Assembly (NCBI GenBank): GCA_905250025.1
Contig: CAJNOJ010000007.1
Span: forward strand, 186,001 to 250,000
Direction of reading: 5' to 3'
DNA from: Adineta ricciae
Lineage: Eukaryota > Rotifera > Eurotatoria > Adinetida > Adinetidae
DNA: 64,000 nt
Positions 57,664 to 64,000 of this stretch are shown piece by piece. Numbering within the stretch: the stretch's first letter is position 1; each line of letters begins with the position of its first letter. The notes beneath the pieces were generated by a model. The model was not told the DNA's origin. It did no database searches and saw only the letters and a program-made list of their open reading frames with translations. The position numbers and the translations under genes were made by a program.

Positions 57664-60351
57664 ATGCTGACAATGGCCGTTCCTGCTCCTTCGATCTATG
57701 AAAACGAAACCGTTGATCTCATACGTTGGCTTTATTGCACGATCGTGTATTATACATTACAAATTACTTGTCTTCTTACTGTACGTATAATAGAACAACA
57801 AAATAACAACTAGGACAGACTAATAATTTTACACTCACTAGAACACAAAACCAAGTACTTCCTAATTAGAAAACTATTGTTAAGTTGTTTTCTGTCCGTA
57901 GAGAAGTCATGCTTGCATGACTTGGACGACTAGTATACACATTGACTGATTGTCATATGTTTCTCGAGAGACTATTCGTTTCGCTAGTGTATTTTTTTAT
58001 TTATTTTCTTTCCTTTTTCTTGCTAGTGATACGCACACGAAGACATAGAGGCTAGATGTTTGTTGTCTATACTGTCTGTCGTCATCGGCATGTAGTAATG
58101 GTGGAAAAAAACGGGAGAACGCAGTAAACACACAGAAAAGAAGAAAAAGAGAATTGGACGGAGTAGGAGAAAAAAAATCAAGGCTATTCTATAACGTTAG
58201 ACGACAAGACGAATGTTGCATACACGTTTAGGATCAAGTAGTAGGAGACTGAGATCTTGAAGGACAAACCTATTTTAACAACATCATCGATGTCAAAATA
58301 ACGTGCGCACTTCTATGTTTACTTTTTTACTTCATAACGTCTACAAAGTTAAATACATATCTTAACATTAGTTGTTAAGAACTATTACTACCTTTATTAT
58401 TATTCTTACTATATTATACTTATTAACTTCTTTAACATCGTTCCTTATTTGAAACGAAGGATCTATCATGCAATTTTATTCATGTCCATATACGAATGCT
58501 AACTACTGGGTGGGTAAAATGCCTCGGTCGACTCAAGTATGCACTAACAGGCATAGATGAATGAACGAGTTTTCGACGAGTACATCTACACATACGCATT
58601 CATATACTTATATATATGCGTAGATATATCGATGTATATATGTATGTCCTACAAATAATTAACCATTGATGATGAATCAGATAAAAACAATATGTTCATA
58701 TATGTAAATTAACTATGTCGATTGACATTTTTTCATTTTTTTGCCTAGGCCTTTCTCAATGTTCAACAATATAAGCATCCAGATCAACAAGAGACTGTTT
58801 CAACAACAACAACAACAACAACAACAACAACGACATCATCGTCGACAACGCCCGCTGGCATGAATGTTATGGGCCAATTGTTTGATAAAGCCAAACGTGC
58901 TATTGTCATGAGAACTACTACAAGCGAAAAATCTCACCAAGATCATCAACAACACATTCAACATCCGACAATACCATCGAATTCGTCGAAATCGATATTA
59001 CCCATTCGAATCCAGGAACTCGAAGCGAAAATTGAAAGTCGTCCAACAATTATCGATGAGAAAAGTTCAGCTGTGTTAAAATATCGCACACCACATTTTC
59101 GGTATTGAAAACGAATTTCGAAAAAAAACTTGAAAAACAAACAACATATTTTTTGTTTGTTTTCTTTTGTCTAGGGCAACAGCAACAGTAAAATTTCCTC
59201 CATTAGCCGAAGGTGAACATTGGAAAATTGGCTGGATTCAATCATGTACTCGTATGGACTTCTTCAATTCATACGGTGATTGTGGTTACTCCAGTTGGGA
59301 ATTTCCTCAACTCGTGTCTGGTCAAAATCCAATGATCTCGGATTCCGATGGACGTAATTATCCATTCTACGGTTCGAAATCTGAAGTTATTGAAATTCAA
59401 GGACCTTGTACAGATTACACAACATTAAAAGTACTTATGAACGATAATTTTTATCCTCATATAACATGGGATATTCCTACAAGTAACGAACGTTTATCAC
59501 GTTTAACGAATGTTAAACGTCATCAAAGTTTTTACACCTGGTTAGTGGCAATGAATGCACGTAACGGTTCGATTCTCGTACTGAAAACGATAAGTTGGCA
59601 AATGAATCTTGAGATCAATGTGGATCCCAGCAAACCTCAAGGTTCACGCGCTGTACTTGTTTCCGATCCAATGCCTGTTCAACCCGAAGTCCTCAAACAA
59701 AATATTCGAATACCAACATGTGTACTTTATCCACCAAACGTAAGTTTGATAGTCTCAGACTATTCATGTGAGGCAAATTTGACATTGATTGTCAATATAA
59801 TAATCATTAATTTCAGGGTTCTTGCACATTAGACATGTTGTTTTTTCTTTCAGGCTAATAGTGCACAAATACTTGTTTGGCATCCAGGTTGTCGCCTCCA
59901 CGAAACAAGTAAACGACCTGAAATCGTCGTTCCACCGAGATGCATGTTTGTTCTACTACAAAATCCATTCTATTCCAATCATATTCGACACAAAACACAT
60001 ACTTCGGTTCAAAATAAATTAAACGGTGGAAGTTCGTCATCATCATCATCATCATCGTCGTCATCATCTTCATCACCATCATCTTCACCAACATCATCTC
60101 CGTCAACATCATCATCTTCTTCACCGTCGCCAACATCTACAGCTTCCTCGTCATCAACATCAGACACTAGGACCAATATGCCTCAAACATTAACAAATAA
60201 ACCCTATTCTCGTGTTATATTTCCACAAGTTCCTCCTCCATTATCACCAACATCGGCATGTTCTATACCGCCTGGTAATCGTTGTTATAATGGCATGAAA
60301 CAGATCCTACACAACCATGCAAGACTTGCTCAGGGTGTTATGGTTCGCTAG
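57664..60351 (+). CDS. FAM78: FAM78 family protein
   Basis: Conserved animal protein of unknown biochemistry. Model: exons 57664-57780, 58749-59101, 59175-59739, 59854-60351, 510 residues, all in phase. The core aligns from IESRPTIIDEKSSAVLKYRT (human TRIEETSPIVLRYKTPYF) through HWKIGWIQSCTRMDFFNSYG (human WVVGWIQACNQMEFFNTYS), SSWEFPQL, ISDSDGRNYPFYG, MNDNFYPHITWDIP, QSFYTWLVAMNARNG and NSAQILVWHPG (human DAQVLMWRP) to EIVVPPR. Vertebrate FAM78A/B end there. This one adds about 145 residues: a polyserine/proline run encoded by TCA/TCG repeats (about 60028-60160) and a conserved-looking tail (SRVIFPQVPPPLSPTSAC). A polythreonine tract (58799-58832) lies before the core. Exon 1 (MLTMAVPAPSIYENETVDLI, then a hydrophobic stretch) is joined by a 968-nt intron and is less certain. 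Confidence 0.87.
58799..58832 (+). repeat. ACA trinucleotide repeat coding polythreonine
   Basis: About eleven ACA units inside FAM78 exon 2, encoding consecutive threonines ahead of the conserved core. Confidence 0.9.
60028..60160 (+). repeat. TCA/TCG repeat coding polyserine
   Basis: Imperfect TCN repeat in the last FAM78 exon; serine with scattered proline and threonine. Confidence 0.9.
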
Positions 60352-63300
60352 TCGATCTCTCACATATGTATAGATATAGGACAATATGTATATGTATACA
60401 AATATAAATAGAAGCGGTGCATATGTTTTTGGCTATTTACAAGGTACAGTGAGGAGTAGAACGTTAACAAAGTTTGATATTGATTTCAAGTTTGTTTGTT
60501 ATTGTTCTTCTTGAGCGAAAAACTAATGAGTGTCCAAGTTTTTCATTACTCATCTTAGTTGTGTGTTTCTTTTTGTTTCTTCTCGAAGATTTCCTTTTTC
60601 GTATATATTCTTGTGTGTGTCAGTGTGTTTTTCGAGGAGATAGAAGAAGAGCAGATAATCCGTTCAAGAAGAAAACCTGTGGTGCTATATGTTTATGTTC
60701 GTTCTTTTAAATATATCTTGCTTGTTAAATCTGATCTTTGATTATTATTATTATTATTGAAAACAGAAGAGAAAAAACAGCGAGTGACATATAGAAGTCG
60801 TTTAAACAACACAGAAAGGACATTTTGCGTTTTGATAACAAGTGAAAAGGGAGAAGGTGAATTGAAATGATATTATTATTTACAGAATAATGGTGATATT
60901 TTATCAGTGATATTTTATACGTTGATGGATGTTATTTTTAAAAGAATATCTCGAAGGATATTTGATAATCTGAGAAAGGAAAAATGTTCAAGGCTTTTCG
61001 CAAGGATAACTCATCAGATCTGATCGATTCGAATTCGCACATCGAATATTCTCGAAAGTTTCCACCAAGCAAATGTAACATAAAATGATAGAGTTTCAAT
61101 CGTTATAGACGCACATGCCAAGGATTTTGTCATCGGTAAAAATGTTGTCGTTTGACGCAAGTGAGCAATGTCGATACTTTGTGACATGCTAATTCCTTCA
61201 TAGTACGATATAACAATAATAGAACATCGGAAAAACAATCTCAGCATCATATATGCTGAAAAGGCAAATGCTTTCGAAAAGAACTTCGTTATCTCGGAGA
61301 TTAGATAAAGATAATTAATATCAAATATGGAAAAACACCAGTGTTGATAACATGAAACCTTCCTCAATCAAGAATAATGAGACATCAAATGCATCGGCGA
61401 TATTCGAGGGAGAAATAACTACATCGTCTCAAATATTTACATGATTGTTTGACTCGTTTGTTTTTCTATTAGCTATTAATAATTGCTAATGCTGTACATA
61501 TCGGACGAACTCCGATCAACTGAAAGTATCAACCGAGAACGTCAATGTTTAGATTTATTAATTGAATATGAGACGAGAGATAAACGATGGACATAAACAG
61601 CGTCTGTTACATTATTTAAACAAAGAACAAAGGTGGAATTCACATTTTGTTGCCTTTTATGATCGAAGGTGTCGATGCAATGATCATGTCATAAATGTAT
61701 ATGGAAGTTAGTTATATATTTACGATTCTATCAAGAGAGAAAAAAGTATCTTCTATTCGTCTTTGGAGATGAGCGATAAAGTTACTCAATAGAAAACACT
61801 GAGAAAGTAACCTCGGATGTTTTGACTCAAATTTAGTTTGGAGAGTTCGGCGGGCCCTACGGAAAAGACATATCTGCATATTAGAATATTTTATAAAAAC
61901 GATAATTAAATGAAGATAAGTACGATGAAATAGAAAAATACAGTAGAAATGTGTCCAATCTATGTGCGATCTGGCGAAGAAAACGACAGATGCGATAAAA
62001 GGGCTTGATACGCATAAATACAGATGCACGAATCAAGGGGGCAGACTGACTTTGAGAAACGATATTGTTGATTAATGATCGTTGTATGTGTCGAAGATGG
62101 AAAGCAGCAATGAAAAGGCTTGTTTTATTAATTAAAACATTTCAATCCATGACACAGCGGCATCTCCCCATTTCTACCTATATTGGTCAAAACGACTAGT
62201 TGATGGGTACGGTACGTACGTACAATCAATCGTTCTCGCATCTCATCGCATCGCTTTCATACACATACACACACGTATTAGCACTCCAATTCTTTCTTTC
62301 TTTTTCTTTTCTTTTCTGCTATTCTAACAACTAAAAACAGTCAAAAGGCTAAATGGTACTCATCATCATCAGCAGCAACATCCTGTTCTTTGTCTGTCTT
62401 CTCTCGAACATTTATGTGTATGTAATCATGAAAAATTGTTTCTATTAGTTTTTTCTCTTGTCTTGAATGTTTTATTTGCAATATCAATGCATACATATGT
62501 ATACGTGTGTATTGAATACCATTTCATGAGCAGTCAGTCAGTCATTCGGAAGAGACATCAATATCGAATATAATGACTTTTGAGCAATACTTGTCTCAAC
62601 GAAATAGAAACGGTAACAGCTGCTGTTATTCTTTCTCTCGTGAACAAATCTGACCACTAGTACTATTGAGTGTACATAAACATTTGTATATGTTTGCTAT
62701 TAATCAGCTAAGAAGAGAGAGAGAGAGAGAGAGAGATTTGATTATGCATAGTTGATTCCGTTCGATGTTTTGTCATTGTTCCTGTCTTTGAGAATTAATA
62801 AAATAGAAAAGCTCATTTTCTATAATGATCGATAGTTGACAGTTGTATATACTGTATACAGGAAAAAAGAAAGAAGAGCATTTATCTTGTCTTGGAGTTC
62901 ACTTCAGAATCTAAGAGGATTACATCACACCAATGATGACGATAGAATGATGAAGTCAGATCTGTTCACGTTCATCTCCTGGGCTATCTTTTTCTCTTAC
63001 TTATCCAAGTCAATATACATGTATGTATATATTTCATTTTTATTTCTGTATTTCTCTACACTAAGTAGGTATATAATCGAACAGCTTGGAAAGATTTCTC
63101 ATGTGAAACATATGATTGCAATCAGCTGGAAGCACAATCATTGAGCTGTTAGCATTGAGATGAGAAACACGCATATATACGCGTGCGCAGAGATAACGAT
63201 AGATAGAACAATTTCTTTACTAATAACATTATAACATGTGCACGCATGTGCAACAATGAATGTAATTAAGAAAATCTCTTCGATTCTCATGTAAAGTGAA

Positions 63301-63780
63301 TGAATAAAATTTCTCTTTCAGACAAATCAAAGTCTGCGCTTTTTTATCCTTTCCATTCATGTGACGATGAACGTATGAAGTATCATCACGTTCAATTATT
63401 GTTATACTAACAAATCTCTTTCTCTTTTCTCTTCTTTGTCTGTCTCTGGTTCTGTCTTTCTTTCTGCTCTCTCTCTTTTCTCCCTCTCCCTCTCTTGTGA
63501 TCGTAACACATATATCAAGAATAGACATAATAACATCTAGCCAGCACAAAAAAAAGGGCAAAGCACTTTTTACATTGCCAATAATATCCATCTCACATAG
63601 CCGTACATATATGCGCGTAAAAAAATGCCATTGACTTCATCTGCTTTCTTCTTCTTTTATCTTTTTAGTATAAACATTGAAAGCATCTGTGTCGCATTTC
63701 ATCTACCTGTATGTGTGTGATGATCATTTTAGAATTGAATCGATTTCGATAGAGAACGCTATGTCGATCGATACAATTCG
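60352..63780. other. 3.4-kb intergenic region
   Basis: No supportable gene. Simple repeats: ATT run at 60739-60757, GA run at 62711-62736, CT-rich tract at 63410-63500. ORFs such as 61014-61367 (minus), 61712-62029 (minus) and 62836-63144 (plus) lack domains and splice support. The right end is the upstream flank of the gene that starts at 63781. Confidence 0.45.
62711..62736. repeat. GA microsatellite
   Basis: Uninterrupted GA run of about 24 bases in intergenic DNA. Confidence 0.9.
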
Positions 63781-64000
63781 ATGGGCAATAAAAATTCATC
63801 CTCACATTTAACAAATCATCGTTCGACTCATCAGCAAAAATCAGCTAATTACATAACAAACGACGACGTCGACGACGACGATAGCAACAATAATATTCCT
63901 GCGTCATCAGATCGAAATCTCAATAGTAAAAAGCATGGTCCATCACCTCGGTTTCGTCGACGCCATGCACGACAAGTTCATCTCGATAAGAAAACAAAAC
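63781..64000 (+). CDS. 5' end of a gene with N-myristoylation signal, cut by window
   Basis: Open reading frame from an ATG at 63781 to the window end, 73 codons. It starts MGNKNSSSHLTNHRS; Met-Gly with Asn-Lys and a Ser at position 6 fits the N-myristoyltransferase consensus. An acidic run (DDVDDDDSNNN) and a basic segment (SPRFRRRHARQVHLDKKTK) follow, a common lipid-plus-basic membrane-targeting design. No catalytic domain is visible yet, so the family cannot be named. The low-complexity N-terminus and in-frame coding without stops support it moderately. Confidence 0.6.
   Translation, partial: MGNKNSSSHLTNHRSTHQQKSANYITNDDVDDDDSNNNIPASSDRNLNSKKHGPSPRFRRRHARQVHLDKKTK

Noticed and set aside
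58600-58650. AT-alternating tract as a possible replication origin
   Set aside because: Simple AT-rich dinucleotide sequence, common in this genome; no other origin feature.
61014-61367. 117-codon minus ORF in the intergenic region
   Set aside because: Hydrophobic and biased composition, no recognisable domain, no promoter or splice context.

Overview
This is a 64 kb piece of an animal nuclear genome, AT-rich and gene-dense. Most introns are very short (about 45-65 nt, GT-AG), intergenic regions run from a few hundred bases to 4.7 kb, and I see no recognisable transposon. The metazoan genes (YAP/Yorkie, YTHDC1, SPATA7, FAM78, PEX7, an Id-like HLH, a claudin-type tetraspan) together with a bacterial-looking glycoside hydrolase that carries an intron fit a bdelloid rotifer (Adineta/Rotaria/Philodina type). 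That assignment is an inference from architecture and gene content, not from a database match.

Layout. 1-5640 (minus): two head-to-tail prosaposin-like genes, the first cut by the left edge, the second with nine saposin-B domains and a fresh 354-bp in-frame tandem duplication. 6681-8163 (minus): a secreted protein made of six ten-cysteine repeats that I cannot name. 9024-17056 (minus): a giant large-lipid-transfer-protein (LLTP/apolipophorin-like) gene. 17382-19280 (minus): a class A GPCR. 19281-23974: 4.7 kb without a supportable gene. 23975-26355 (minus): a GH20 hexosaminidase whose active-site region reads like bacterial enzymes. 28244-28747 (plus): a PLAC8-family gene. 29705-30028 and 31659-31847 (minus): a small membrane protein and a tiny Id-like HLH. 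32351-34741 (minus) SPATA7 and 35670-37817 (plus) YAP/Yorkie are divergent neighbours. 38464-39461 (plus): PEX7. 40160-41566 (minus): a LicD/fukutin-type transferase. 43010-45648 (minus): a claudin-like tetraspan with a long proline/glutamine-rich tail. 47366-48000 (plus): the 3' end of an unknown spliced gene. 48849-49913 (minus): ribosomal protein eS4. 50300-54186 (plus): YTHDC1. 54622-55197 (minus): a type I membrane protein. 57664-60351 (plus): FAM78. 63781-64000 (plus): the start of a gene with an N-myristoylation signal, cut by the right edge.

Functional themes. The left 17 kb is dominated by secreted or lumenal proteins; three of them (two saposins and an LLTP) belong to lipid-handling families. 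The right half is mainly intracellular regulators: a Hippo effector, an m6A reader, a ciliary protein, the peroxisomal import receptor PEX7 and a ribosomal protein. I found no operon logic, CRISPR, rRNA or tRNA gene. The most unusual items are the intron-bearing bacterial-type GH20, the duplicated stop-free 51-nt introns in the saposin array, the unclassified ten-cysteine repeat protein, and a possible frame-switching 28-nt cassette in the YAP gene.
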